Shown in pieces: positions 20,750 to 34,476 of a DNA stretch of 64,000 bases (position 1 is the first letter of the stretch; each line of letters opens with the position of its first letter). The DNA lies in contig JBAIAA010000013.1 in NCBI GenBank assembly GCA_037893245.1, positions 372,001 through 436,000 of the forward strand. The letters run 5' to 3'. The DNA comes from Crossaster papposus (taxonomy: Eukaryota; Echinodermata; Asteroidea; Velatida; Solasteridae). The notes beneath the pieces are model-generated. The model saw nothing but the letters and a program-made list of their open reading frames with translations, was not told where the DNA came from and did not search any database. The position numbers and the translations under genes are program-made.

Positions 20750-23700
20750 TTAATAATTATTTTAGAATGTTTTTAGAATGTCTGCTTTGATTTTGTTTGT
20801 TGTTTTTCTAAATTTACATGAGGCATGGTGGCGCAGTGGAAGCTTGCTGGGCCTATAACTCAGAGTGCCGAGGATCAAAACCTCGTTCTGCTGCTAATAA
20901 TTTTTTGGTATGACTTGAAGTACTTGACTCAGAGTGACAAAGTAGACCCTTTCTTGGTCAGTAACCGAGAGTTCGGATGATCACAACCTCGGTCTGCTCA
21001 GGATAATTTTGTATTTGATAGGGATTTCATTTTCATTAAAAATAGTTACGCAGAGTAGTGCAGCGGGAGCGTGATGGGCCCATAGCCCAGAGGTCCGAGG
21101 ACCAAAACCTCGCTTTGCTAACTAGGTATTTTTGCTTCACTGCTATTCACATTTAATAAATGTTGTAGAATGTTTTTAGAATGTCTGCTTTCATTTTGTT
21201 TGCATTTTCTAAATTTACATGAGGCATAGTGGCGCAGTTGAAGCGTGCTGGGCCCATAACCCAGAGGTCCGAGGATCGAAACCTCGCTCTGCTAACAAGT
21301 TTTTGGTATGACATGAGGTACTCGACTCGGAGTGACAAAGTAGACACTTTCTTGGTCAGTACCCGAGAGTTTGGTTGACCACAACTTCGGTCTGCTCAGG
21401 ATAATTATTTCTTTGAAAGTGATTTCATTTTCATTACAAATAGTTACGCAGAGTGGTGCAGTGGAAAGCGTGATGGGCCCATAACCCAGAGGCCTGAGGA
21501 CCGAAACCTCGCTCTGCTAAAGAGGTATTTTGCTTCACTGTTATTCAAATTTAATAATTATTTTAGAATGTTTTTAGAATGTCTGCTTTTATTTTGTTTG
21601 TTGTTTTTCTAAATTTACATGAGGCATGGTGGCGCAGTGGAAGCTTGCTGGGCCTATAACCCAGAGTGCCGAGGATCAAAACCTCGTTCTGCTGCTAATA
21701 AGTTTTTGGTATGACTTGAAGTACTCGACTCAGAGTGACAAAGTAGACCCTTTCTTGGTCAGTAACCGAGAGTTCGGATGATCACAACCTCGGTCTGCTC
21801 AGGATAATTTTGTATTTGATAGGGATTTCATTTTCATTAAAAATATCTACGCAGAGTAGTGCAGCGGGAGCGTGATGGGCCCATAGCCCAGAGGTCCGAG
21901 GACCAAAACCTCGCTTTGCTAACTAGGTATTTTTGCTTCACTGCTATTCACATTTAATAAATATTGTAGAATGTTTTTAGAATGTCTGCTTTCATTTTGT
22001 TTGCATTTTCTAAATTTACATGAGGCATAGTGGCGCAGTTGAAGCGTGCTGGGCCCATAACCCAGAGGTCCGAGGATCGAAACCTCGCTCTGCTAACAAG
22101 TTTTTGGTATTACATGAGGTACTCGACTCGGAGTGACAAAGTAGACACTTTCTTGGTCAGTACCCGAGAGTTTGGTTGACCACAACCTCGGTCTGCTCAG
22201 GATAATTATTTCCTTGAACGTGATTTCATTTTCATTACAAATAGTTACGCAGAGTGGTGCAGTGGGAAGCGTGATGGGCCCATAACCCAGAGGCCCGAGG
22301 ACCGAAACCTCGCTCTGCTAAAGAGGTATTTTTGCTTCACTGTTATTCAAATTTAATAATTATTTTAGAATGTTTTTAGAATGTCTGCTTTTATTTTGTT
22401 TGTTGTTTTTCTAAATTTACATGAGGCATGGTGGCGCAGTGGAAGCTTGCTGGGCCTATAACCCAGAGTGCCGAGGATCAAAACCTCGTTCTGCTGCTAA
22501 TAAGTTTTTGGTATGACTTGAAGTACTCGACTCAGAGTGACAAAGTAGAACCTTTCTTGGTCAGTAACCGAGAGTTCGGATGATCACAACCTCGGTCTGC
22601 TCAGGATAATTTTGTATTTGATAGGGATTTCATTTTCATTAAAAATAGTTACGCAGAGTAGTGCAGCGGGAGCGTGATGGGCCCATAGCTCAGAGGTCCG
22701 AGGACCAAAACCTCGCTTTGCTAACTAGGTATTTTTGCTTCACTGCTATTCACATTTAATAAATATTGTAGAATGTTTTTAGAATGTCTGCTTTCATTTT
22801 GTTTGCATTTTCTAAATTTACATGAGGCATAGTGGCGCAGTTGAAGCGTGCTGGGCCCATAACCCAGAGGTCCGAGGATCGAAACCTCGCTCTGCTAACA
22901 AGTTTTTGGTATGACATGAGGTACTAGACTCGGAGTGACAAAGTAGACACTTTCTTGGTCAGTACCCTAGAGTTTGGTTGACCACAACCTCGGTCTGCTC
23001 AGGATAATTATTTCCTTGAAAGTGATTTCATTTTCATTACAAATAGTTACGCAGAGTGGTGCAGTGGGAAGCGTGATGGGCCCATAACCCAGAGGCCCGA
23101 GGACCGAAACCTCGCTCTGCTAAAGAGGTATTTTTGCTTCACTGTTATTCAAATTTAATAATTATTTTAGAATGTTTTTAGAATGTCTGTTTTTATTTTG
23201 TTTGTTGTTTTTCTAAATTTACATGAGGCATGGTGGCGCAGTGGAAGCTTGCTGGGCCTATAACTCAGAGTGCCAAGGATCAAAACCTCGTTCTGCTGCT
23301 AATAAGTTTTTGGTATGACTTGAAGTACTCGACTCAGAGTGACAACGTAGACACTTTCTTGGTCAGTAACAGAGAGTTCGGATGATCACAACCTCGGTCT
23401 GCTCAGAATAATTTTGTATTTGATAGGGATTTCATTTTCATTAAAAATAGTTACGCAGAGAAGTGCAGCGGGAGCGTGATGGGCCCATAGCCCAGAGGTC
23501 CGAGGACCAAAACCTCGCTTTGCTAACTAGGTATTTTTGCTTCACTGCTATTCACATTTAATAAATGTTGTAGAATGTTTTTAGAATGTCTGCTTTCATT
23601 TTGTTTGCATTTTCTAAATTTACATGAGGCATAGTGGCGCAGTTGAAGCGTGCTGGGCCCATAACCCAGAGGTCCGAGGATCGAAACCTCGCTCTGCTAA

Positions 23701-23955
23701 CAAGTTTTTGGTATGACATGAGGTACTCGACTCGGAGTGACAAAGTAGACACTTTCTTGGTCAGTACCCGAGAGTTTGGTTGACCACAACTTCGGTCTGC
23801 TCAGGATAATTATTTCCTTGAAAGTGATTTCATTTTCATTACAAATAGTTACGCAGAGTGGTGCAATGGAAAGCGTGATGGGCCCATAACCCAGAGGCCT
23901 GAGGACCGAAACCTCGCTCTGCTAAAGAGGTATTTTGCTTCACTGTTATTCAAAT
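20750..23955 (+). repeat. 3206-bp four-unit higher-order repeat, copy 1
   Basis: Four units duplicated in tandem. Variants shared with copy 2 at exactly 3206 bp: CTTTGATTTT (20785/23991), TACTTGACTC (20921/24127), CTTTGAAAGT (21411/24617), TATTACATGAGG (near 22109/25315) and TACTAGACTC. The unit just before this copy lacks the variants. Confidence 0.9.
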
Positions 23956-26900
23956 TTAATAATTATTTTAGAATGTTTTTAGAATGTCTGCTTTGATTTT
24001 GTTTGTTGTTTTTCTAAATTTACATGAGGCATGGTGGCGCAGTGGAAGCTTGCTGGGCCTATAACTCAGAGTGCCGAGGATCAAAACCTCGTTCTGCTGC
24101 TAATAATTTTTTGGTATGACTTGAAGTACTTGACTCAGAGTGACAAAGTAGACCCTTTCTTGGTCAGTAACCGAGAGTTCGGATGATCACAACCTCGGTC
24201 TGCTCAGGATAATTTTGTATTTGATAGGGATTTCATTTTCATTAAAAATAGTTACGCAGAGTAGTGCAGCGGGAGCGTGATGGGCCCATAGCCCAGAGGT
24301 CCGAGGACCAAAACCTCGCTTTGCTAACTAGGTATTTTTGCTTCACTGCTATTCACATTTAATAAATGTTGTAGAATGTTTTTAGAATGTCTGCTTTCAT
24401 TTTGTTTGCATTTTCTAAATTTACATGAGGCATAGTGGCGCAGTTGAAGCGTGCTGGGCCCATAACCCAGAGGTCCGAGGATCGAAACCTCGCTCTGCTA
24501 ACAAGTTTTTGGTATGACATGAGGTACTCGACTCGGAGTGACAAAGTAGACACTTTCTTGGTCAGTACCCGAGAGTTTGGTTGACCACAACTTCGGTCTG
24601 CTCAGGATAATTATTTCTTTGAAAGTGATTTCATTTTCATTACAAATAGTTACGCAGAGTGGTGCAGTGGAAAGCGTGATGGGCCCATAACCCAGAGGCC
24701 TGAGGACCGAAACCTCGCTCTGCTAAAGAGGTATTTTGCTTCACTGTTATTCAAATTTAATAATTATTTTAGAATGTTTTTAGAATGTCTGCTTTTATTT
24801 TGTTTGTTGTTTTTCTAAATTTACATGAGGCATGGTGGCGCAGTGGAAGCTTGCTGGGCCTATAACCCAGAGTGCCGAGGATCAAAACCTCGTTCTGCTG
24901 CTAATAAGTTTTTGGTATGACTTGAAGTACTCGACTCAGAGTGACAAAGTAGACCCTTTCTTGGTCAGTAACCGAGAGTTCGGATGATCACAACCTCGGT
25001 CTGCTCAGGATAATTTTGTATTTGATAGGGATTTCATTTTCATTAAAAATATCTACGCAGAGTAGTGCAGCGGGAGCGTGATGGGTCCATAGCCCAGAGG
25101 TCCGAGGACCAAAACCTCGCTTTGCTAACTAGGTATTTTTGCTTCACTGCTATTCACATTTAATAAATATTGTAGAATGTTTTTAGAATGTCTGCTTTCA
25201 TTTTGTTTGCATTTTCTAAATTTACATGAGGCATAGTGGCGCAGTTGAAGCGTGCTGGGCCCATAACCCAGAGGTCCGAGGATCGAAACCTCGCTCTGCT
25301 AACAAGTTTTTGGTATTACATGAGGTACTCGACTCGGAGTGACAAAGTAGACACTTTCTTGGTCAGTACCCGAGAGTTTGGTTGACCACAACCTCGGTCT
25401 GCTCAGGATAATTATTTCCTTGAACGTGATTTCATTTTCATTACAAATAGTTACGCAGAGTGGTGCAGTGGGAAGCGTGATGGGCCCATAACCCAGAGGC
25501 CCGAGGACCGAAACCTCGCTCTGCTAAAGAGGTATTTTTGCTTCACTGTTATTCAAATTTAATAATTATTTTAGAATGTTTTTAGAATGTCTGCTTTTAT
25601 TTTGTTTGTTGTTTTTCTAAATTTACATGAGGCATGGTGGCGCAGTGGAAGCTTGCTGGGCCTATAACCCAGAGTGCCGAGGATCAAAACCTCGTTCTGC
25701 TGCTAATAAGTTTTTGGTATGACTTGAAGTACTCGACTCAGAGTGACAAAGTAGAACCTTTCTTGGTCAGTAACCGAGAGTTCGGATGATCACAACCTCG
25801 GTCTGCTCAGGATAATTTTGTATTTGATAGGGATTTCATTTTCATTAAAAATAGTTACGCAGAGTAGTGCAGCGGGAGCGTGATGGGCCCATAGCTCAGA
25901 GGTCCGAGGACCAAAACCTCGCTTTGCTAACTAGGTATTTTTGCTTCACTGCTATTCACATTTAATAAATATTGTAGAATGTTTTTAGAATGTCTGCTTT
26001 CATTTTGTTTGCATTTTCTAAATTTACATGAGGCATAGTGGCGCAGTTGAAGCGTGCTGGGCCCATAACCCAGAGGTCCGAGGATCGAAACCTCGCTCTG
26101 CTAACAAGTTTTTGGTATGACATGAGGTACTAGACTCGGAGTGACAAAGTAGACACTTTCTTGGTCAGTACCCTAGAGTTTGGTTGACCACAACCTCGGT
26201 CTGCTCAGGATAATTATTTCCTTGAAAGTGATTTCATTTTCATTACAAATAGTTACGCAGAGTGGTGCAGTGGGAAGCGTGATGGGCCCATAACCCAGAG
26301 GCCCGAGGACCGAAACCTCGCTCTGCTAAAGAGGTATTTTTGCTTCACTGTTATTCAAATTTAATAATTATTTTAGAATGTTTTTAGAATGTCTGTTTTT
26401 ATTTTGTTTGTTGTTTTTCTAAATTTACATGAGGCATGGTGGCGCAGTGGAAGCTTGCTGGGCCTATAACTCAGAGTGCCAAGGATCAAAACCTCGTTCT
26501 GCTGCTAATAAGTTTTTGGTATGACTTGAAGTACTCGACTCAGAGTGACAACGTAGACACTTTCTTGGTCAGTAACAGAGAGTTCGGATGATCACAACCT
26601 CGGTCTGCTCAGAATAATTTTGTATTTGATAGGGATTTCATTTTCATTAAAAATAGTTACGCAGAGAAGTGCAGCGGGAGCGTGATGGGCCCATAGCCCA
26701 GAGGTCCGAGGACCAAAACCTCGCTTTGCTAACTAGGTATTTTTGCTTCACTGCTATTCACATTTAATAAATGTTGTAGAATGTTTTTAGAATGTCTGCT
26801 TTCATTTTGTTTGCATTTTCTAAATTTACATGAGGCATAGTGGCGCAGTTGAAGCGTGCTGGGCCCATAACCCAGAGGTCCGAGGATCGAAACCTCGCTC

Positions 26901-27161
26901 TGCTAACAAGTTTTTGGTATGACATGAGGTACTCGACTCGGAGTGACAAAGTAGACACTTTCTTGGTCAGTACCCGAGAGTTTGGTTGACCACAACTTCG
27001 GTCTGCTCAGGATAATTATTTCCTTGAAAGTGATTTCATTTTCATTACAAATAGTTACGCAGAGTGGTGCAATGGAAAGCGTGATGGGCCCATAACCCAG
27101 AGGCCTGAGGACCGAAACCTCGCTCTGCTAAAGAGGTATTTTGCTTCACTGTTATTCAAAT
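23956..27161 (+). repeat. 3206-bp four-unit higher-order repeat, copy 2
   Basis: Immediate tandem copy of 20750-23955. The A2 preceding each end carries GCAATGGAAAG (near 23865 and 27070). After 27.16 kb the B1 no longer matches, so the duplication stops at two copies, which suggests a recent single event. Confidence 0.88.
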
Positions 27162-30100
27162 TTAATAATTATTTTAGAATGTTTTTAGAATGTCTGCTTT
27201 TATTTTGTTTGTTGTTTTTCTAAATTTACATGAGGCATGGTGGCGCAGTGGAAGCTTGCTGGGCCTATAACCCAGAGTGCCGAGGATCGAAACCTCGTTC
27301 TGCTGCTAATAAGTTTTTGGTATGACTTGAAGTACTCGACTCAGAGTGACAAAGTAGACCCTTTCTTGGTCAGTAACCGAGAGTTCGGATGATCACAACC
27401 TCGGTCTGCTCAGGATAATTTTGTATTTGATAGGGATTTCATTTTCATTAAAAATATCTACGCAGAGTAGTGCAGCGGGAGCGTGATGGGCCCATAGCCC
27501 AGAGGTCCGAGGACCAAAACCTCGCTTTGCTAACTAGGTATTTTTGCTTCACTGCTATTCACATTTAATAAATATTGTAGAATGTTTTTAGAATGTCTGC
27601 TTTAATTTTGTTTGCATTTTCTAAATTTACATGAGGCATAGTGGCGCAGTTGAAGCGTGCTGGGCCCATAACCCAGAGGTCCGAGGATCGAAACCTCGCT
27701 CTGCTAACAAGTTTTTGGTATGACATGAGGTACTCGACTCGGAGTGACAAAGTAGACACTTTCTTGGTCAGTACCCTAGAGTTTGGTTGACCACAACCTC
27801 GGTCTGCTCAGGATAATTATTTCCTTGAAAGTGATTTCATTTTCATTACAAATAGTTACGCAGAGTGGTGCAGTGGGAAGCGTGATGGGCCCATAACCCA
27901 GAGGCCCGAGGACCGAAACCTCGCTCTGCTAAAGAGGTATTTTTGCTTCACTGTTATTCAAATTTAATAATTATTTTAGAATGTTTTTAGAATGTCTGCT
28001 TTTATTTTGTTTGTTGTTTTTCTAAATTTACATGAGGCATGGTGGCGCAGTGGAAGCTTGCTGGGCCTATAACCCAGAGTACCGAGGATCAAAACCTCGT
28101 TCTGCTGCTAATAAGTTTTTGGTATGACTTGAAGTACTCGACTCAGAGTGACAAAGTAGAACCTTTCTTGGTCAGTAACCGAGAGTTCGGATGATCACAA
28201 CCTCGGTCTGCTCAGGATAATTTTGTATTTGATAGGGATTTCATTTTCATTAAAAATAGTTACGCAGAGTAGTGCAGCGGGAGCGTGATGGGCCCATAGC
28301 TCAGAGGTCCGAGGACCAAAACCTCGCTTTGCTAACTAGGTATTTTTGCTTCACTGCTATTCACATTTAATAAATATTGTAGAATGTTTTTAGAATGTCT
28401 GCTTTCATTTTGTTTGCATTTTTTCTAAATTTACATGAGGCATAGTGGCGCAGTTGAAGCGTGCTGGGCCCATAACCCAGAGGTCCGAGGATCGAAACCT
28501 CGCTCTGCTAACAAGTTTTTGATATGACATGAGGTACTCGACTCGGAGTGACAAAGTAGACACTTTCTTGGTCAGTACCCTAGAGTTTGGTTGACCACAA
28601 CCTCGGTCTGCTCAGGATAATTATTTCCTTGAAAGTGATTTCATTTTCATTACAAATAGTTACGCAGAGTGGTGCAGTGGGAAGCGTGATGGGCCCATTA
28701 CCCAGAGGCCCGAGGACCGAAACCTCGCTCTGCTAAAGAGGTATTTTTGCTTCACTGTTATTCAAATTTAATAATTATTTTAGAATGTTTTTAGAATGTC
28801 TGCTTTTATTTTGTTTGTTGTTTTTCTAAATTTACATGAGGCATGGTGGCGCAGTGGAAGCTTGCTGGGCCTATAACCCAGAGTGCCGAGGATCAAAACC
28901 TCGTTCTGCTGCTAATAAGTTTTTGGTATGACTTGAAGTACTCGACTCAGAGTGACAAAGTAGACCCTTTCTTGGTCAGTAACCGAGAGTTCGGATGATC
29001 ACAACCTCGGTCTGCTCAGGATAATTTTGTATTTGATAGGGATTTCATTTTCATTAAAACTATCTACGCAGAGTAGTGCAGCGGGAGCGTGATGGGCCCA
29101 TAGCCCAGAGGTCCGAGGACCAAAACCTCGCTTTGCTAACTAGGTATTTTTGCTTCACTGCTATTCACATTTAATAAATATTGTAGAATGTTTTTAGAAT
29201 GTCTGCTTTCATTTTGTTTGCATTTTCTAAATTTACATGAGGCATAGTGGCGCAGTTGAAGCGTGCTGGGCCCATAACCCAGAGGTCCGAGGATCGAAAC
29301 CTCGCTCTGCTAACAAGTTTTTGGTATGACATGAGGTACTCGACTCGGAGTGACAAAGTAGACACTTTCTTGGTCAGTACCCTAGAGTTTGGTTGACCAC
29401 AACCTCGGTCTGCTCAGGATAATTATTTCCTTGAAAGTGATTTCATTTTCATTACAAATAGTTACGCAGAGTGGTGCAGTGGGAAGCGTGATGGGCCCAT
29501 AACCCAGAGGCCCGAGGACCGAAACCTCGCTCTGCTAAAGAGGTATTTTTGCTTCACTGTTATTCAAATTTAATAATTATTTTAGAATGTTTTTATAATG
29601 TCTGCTTTTATTTTGTTTGTTGTTTTTCTAAATTTACATGAGGCATGGTGGCGCAGTGGAAGCTTGCTGGGCCTATAACCCAGAGTGCCGAGGATCAAAA
29701 CCTCGTTCTGCTGCTAATAAGTTTTTGGTATGACTTGAAGTACTCGACTCAGAGTGACAAAGTAGACCCTTTCTTGGTCAGTAACCGAGAGTTCGGATGA
29801 TCACAACCTCGGTCTGCTCAGGATAATTTTGTATTTGATAGGGATTTCATTTTCATTAAAAATATCTACGCAGAGTAGTGCAGCGGGAGCGTGATGGGCC
29901 CATAGCCCAGAGGTCCGAGGACCAAAACCTCGCTTTGCTAACTAGGTATTTTTGCTTCACTGCTATTCACATTTAATAAATATTGTAGAATGTTTTTAGA
30001 ATGTCTGCTTTCATTTTGTTTGCATTTTCTAAATTTACATGAGGCATAGTGGCGCAGTTGAAGCGTGCTGGGCCCATAACCCAGAGGTCCGAAGATCGAA

Positions 30101-32448
30101 ACCTCGCTCTGCTAACAAGTTTTTGGTATGACATGAGGTACTCGACTCGGAGTGACAAAGTAGACACTTTCTTGGTCAGTACCCTAGAGTTTGGTTGACC
30201 ACAACCTCGGTCTGCTCAGGATAATTATTTCCTTGAAAGTGATTTCATTTTCATTACAAATAGTTACGCAGAGTGGTGCAGTGGGAAGCGTGATGGGCCC
30301 ATAACCCAGAGGCCCGAGGACCGAAACCTCGCTCTGCTAAAGAGGTATTTTTGCTTCACTGTTATTCAAATTTAATAATTATTTTAGAATGTTTTTAGAA
30401 TGTCTGTTTTTATTTTGTTTGTTGTTTTTCTAAATTTACATGAGGCATGGTGGCGCAGTGGAAGCTTGCTGGGCCTATAACTCAGAGTGCCGAGGATCAA
30501 AACCTCGTTCTGCTGCTAATAAGTTTTTGGTATGACTTGAAGTACTCGACTCAGAGTGACAAAGTAGACACTTTCTTGGTCAGTAACAGAGAGTTCGGAT
30601 GATCACAACCTCGGTCTGCTCAGAATAATTTTGTATTTGATAGGGATTTCATTTTCATTAAAAATAGTTACGCAGAGAAGTGCAGCGGGAGCGTGATGGG
30701 CCCATAGCCCAGAGGTCCGAGGACCAAAACCTCGCTTTGCTAACTAGGTATTTTTGCTTCACTGCTATTCACATTTAATAAATATTGTAGAATGTTTTTA
30801 GAATGTCTGCTTTCATTTTGTTTGCATTTTCTAAATTTACATGAGGCATAGTGGCGCAGTTGAAGCGTGCTGGGCCCATAACCCAGAGGTCCGAGGATCG
30901 AAACCTCGCTCTGCTAACAAGTTTTTGGTATGACATGAGGTACTCGACTCGGAGTGACAAAGTAGACACTTTCTTGGTCAGTACCCGAGAGTTTGGTTGA
31001 CCACAACCTCGGTCTGCTCAGGATAATTATTTCCTTGAAAGTGATTTCATTTTCATTACAAATAGTTACGCAGAGTGGTGCAGTGGGAAGCGTGATGGGC
31101 CCATAACCCAGAGGCCCGAGGACCGAAACCTCGCTCTGCTAAAGAGGTATTTTTGCTTCACTGTTATTCAAATTTAATAATTATTTTAGAATGTTTTTAG
31201 AATGTCTGCTTTTATTTTGTTTGTTGTTTTTCTAAATTTACATGAGGCATGGTGGCGCAGTGGAAGCTTGCTGGGCCTATAACCCAGAGTGCCGAGGATC
31301 AAAACCTCGTTCTGCTGCTAATAAGTTTTTGGTATGACTTGAAGTACTCGACTCAGAGTGACAAAGTAGAACCTTTCTTGGTCAGTAACCGAGAGTTCGG
31401 ATGATCACAACCTCGGTCTGCTCAGGATAATTTTGTATTTGATAGGGATTTCATTTTCATTAAAAATAGTTACGCAGAGTAGTGCAGCGGGAGCGTGATG
31501 GGCCCATAGCTCAGAGGTCCGAGGACCAAAACCTCGCTTTGCTAACTAGGTATTTTTGCTTCACTGCTATTTACATTTAATAAATATTGTAGAATGTTTT
31601 TAGAATGTCTTCTTTCATTTTGTTTGCATTTTCTAAATTTACATGAGGCATAGTGGCGCAGTTGAAGCGTGCTGGGCCCATAACCCAGAGGTCCGAGGAT
31701 CGAAACCTCGCTCTGCTAACAAGTTTTTGGTATGACATGAGGTACTCGACTCGGAGTGACAAAGTAGACACTTTCTTGGTCAGTACCCTAGAGTTTGGTT
31801 GACCACAACCTCGGTCTGCTCAGGATAATTATTTCCTTGAAAGTGATTTCATTTTCATTACAAATAGTTACGCAGAGTGGTGCAGTGGGAAGCGTGATGG
31901 GCCCATAACCCAGAGGCCCGAGGACCGAAACCTCGCTCTGCTAAAGAGGTATTTTTGCTTCACTGTTATTCAAATTTAATAATTATTTTAGAATGTTTTT
32001 AGAATGTCTGTTTTTATTTTGTTTGTTGTTTTTCTAAATTTACATGAGGCATGGTGGCGCAGTGGAAGCTTGCTGGGCCTATAACTCAGAGTGCCAAGGA
32101 TCAAAACCTCGTTCTGCTGCTAATAAGTTTTTGGTATGACTTGAAGTACTCGACTCAGAGTGACAAAGTAGACACTTTCTTGGTCAGTAACAGAGAGTTC
32201 GGATGATCACAACCTTGGTCTGCTCAGGATAATTTTGTATTTGATAGGGATTTCATTTTCATTAAAAATAGTTACGCAGAGAAGTGCAGCGGGAGCGTGA
32301 TGGGCCCATAGCCCAGAGGTCCGAGGACCAAAACCTCGCTTTGCTAACTAGGTATTTTTGCTTCACTGCTATTCACATTTAATAAATGTTGTAGAATGTT
32401 TTTAGGATGTCTGCTTTCATTTTGTTTGCATTTTCTAAATTTACATGA

Positions 32449-32513
32449 GGCATAGTGGCGCAGTTGAAGCGTGCTGGGCCCATAACCCAGAGGATCGAAA
32501 CCTCGCTCTGCTA
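32449..32513 (+). pseudogene. A1 copy with a 7-bp deletion at the T arm
   Basis: AACCCAGAGG runs directly into ATCGAAACC: 7 bp covering the variable region and the 5' strand of the T stem are lost, flanked by the short repeat GAGG. With the TTTT form after A2 this explains the 794-bp unit length. The element cannot form a T arm. Confidence 0.85.
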
Positions 32514-34476
32514 ACAAGTTTTTGGTATGACATGAGGTACTCGACTCGGAGTGACAAAGTAGACACTTTCTTGGTCAGTACCCGAGAGTTTGGTTGACCA
32601 CAACTTCGGTCTGCTCAGGATAATTATTTCCTTGAAAGTGATTTCATTTTCATTACCAATAGTTACGCAGAGTGGTGCAGTGGAAAGCGTGATGGGCCCA
32701 TAACCCAGAGGCCTGAGGACCGAAACCTCGCTCTGCTAAAGAGGTATTTTGCTTCACTGTTATTCAAATTTAATAATTATTTTAGAATGTTTTTAGAATG
32801 TCTGCTTTTATTTTGTTTGTTGTTTTTCTAAATTTACATGAGGCATGGTGGCGCAGTGGAAGCTTGCTGGGCCTATAACCCAGAGTGCCGAGGATCAAAA
32901 CCTCGTTCTGCTGCTAATAAGTTTTTGGTATGACTTGAAGTACTCGACTCAGAGTGACAAAGTAGACCCTTTCTTGGTCAGTAACCGAGAGTTCGGATGA
33001 TCACAACCTCGGTCTGCTCAGGATAATTTTGTATTTGATAGGGATTTCATTTTCATTAAAAATAGTTACGCAGAGTAGTGCAGCGTGAGCGTGATGGGCC
33101 CATAGCCCAGAGGTCCGAGGACCAAAACCTCGCTTTGCTAACTAGGTATTTTTGCTTCACTGCTATTCACATTTAATAAATATTGTAGAATGTTTTTAGA
33201 ATGTCTGCTTTCATTTTGTTTGCATTTTCTAAATTTACATGAGGCATAGTGGCGCAGTTGAAGCGTGCTGGGCCCATAACCCAGAGGTCCGAGGATCGAA
33301 ACCTCGCTCTGCTAACAAGTTTTTGGTATGACATGAGGTACTCGACTCGGAGTGACAAAGTAGACACTTTCTTGGTCAGTACCCGAGAGTTTGGTGGACC
33401 ACAACCTCGGTCTGCTCAGGATAATTATTTCCTTGAAAGTGATTTCATTTTCATTACAAATAGTTACGCAGAGTGGTGCAGTGGGAAGCGTGATGGGCCC
33501 ATAACCCAGAGGCCCGAGGACCGAAACCTCGCTCTGCTAAAGAGGTATTTTTGCTTCACTGTTATTCAAATTTAATAATTATTTTAGAATGTTTTTAGAA
33601 TGTCTGCTTTTATTTTGTTTGTTGTTTTTCTAAATTTACATGAGGCATGGTGGCGCAGTGGAAGCTTGCTGGGCCTATAACCCAGAGTGCCGAGGATCAA
33701 AACCTCGTTCTGCTGCTAATAAGTTTTTGGTATGACTTGAAGTACTCGACTCAGAGTGACAAAGTAGACCCTTTCTTGGTCAGTAACCGAGAGTTCGGAT
33801 GATCACAACCTCGGTCTGCTCAGGATAATTTTGTATTTGATAGGGATTTCATTTTCATTAAAAATAGTTACGCAAAGTAGTGCAGCGGGAGCGTGATGGG
33901 CCCATAGCCCAGAGGTCCGAGGACCAAAACCTCGCTTTGCTAACTAGGTATTTTTGCTTCACTGCTATTCACATTTAATAAATATTGTAGAATGTTTTTA
34001 GAATGTCTGCTTTCATTTTGTTTGCATTTTCTAAATTTACATGAGGCATAGTGGCGCAGTTGAAGCGTGCTGGGCCCATAACCCAGAGGTCCGAGGATCG
34101 AAACCTCGCTCTGCTAACAAGTTTTTGGTATGACATGAGGTACTCGACTCGGAGTGACAAAGTAGACACTTTCTTGGTCAGTACCCGAGAGTTTGGTTGA
34201 CCACAACCTCGGTCTGCTCAGGATAATTATTTCCTTGAAAGTGATTTCATTTTCATTACAAATAGTTACGCAGAGTGGTGCAGTGGGAAGCGTGATGGGC
34301 CCATAACCCAGAGGCCCGAGGACCGAAACCTCGCTCTGCTAAAGAGGTATTTTTGCTTCACTGTTATTCAAATTTAATAATTATATTAGAATGTTTTTAG
34401 AATGTCTGCTTTTATTTTGTTTGTTGTTTTTCTAAATTTACATGAGGCATGGTGGCGCAGTGGAAGCTTGCTGGGC

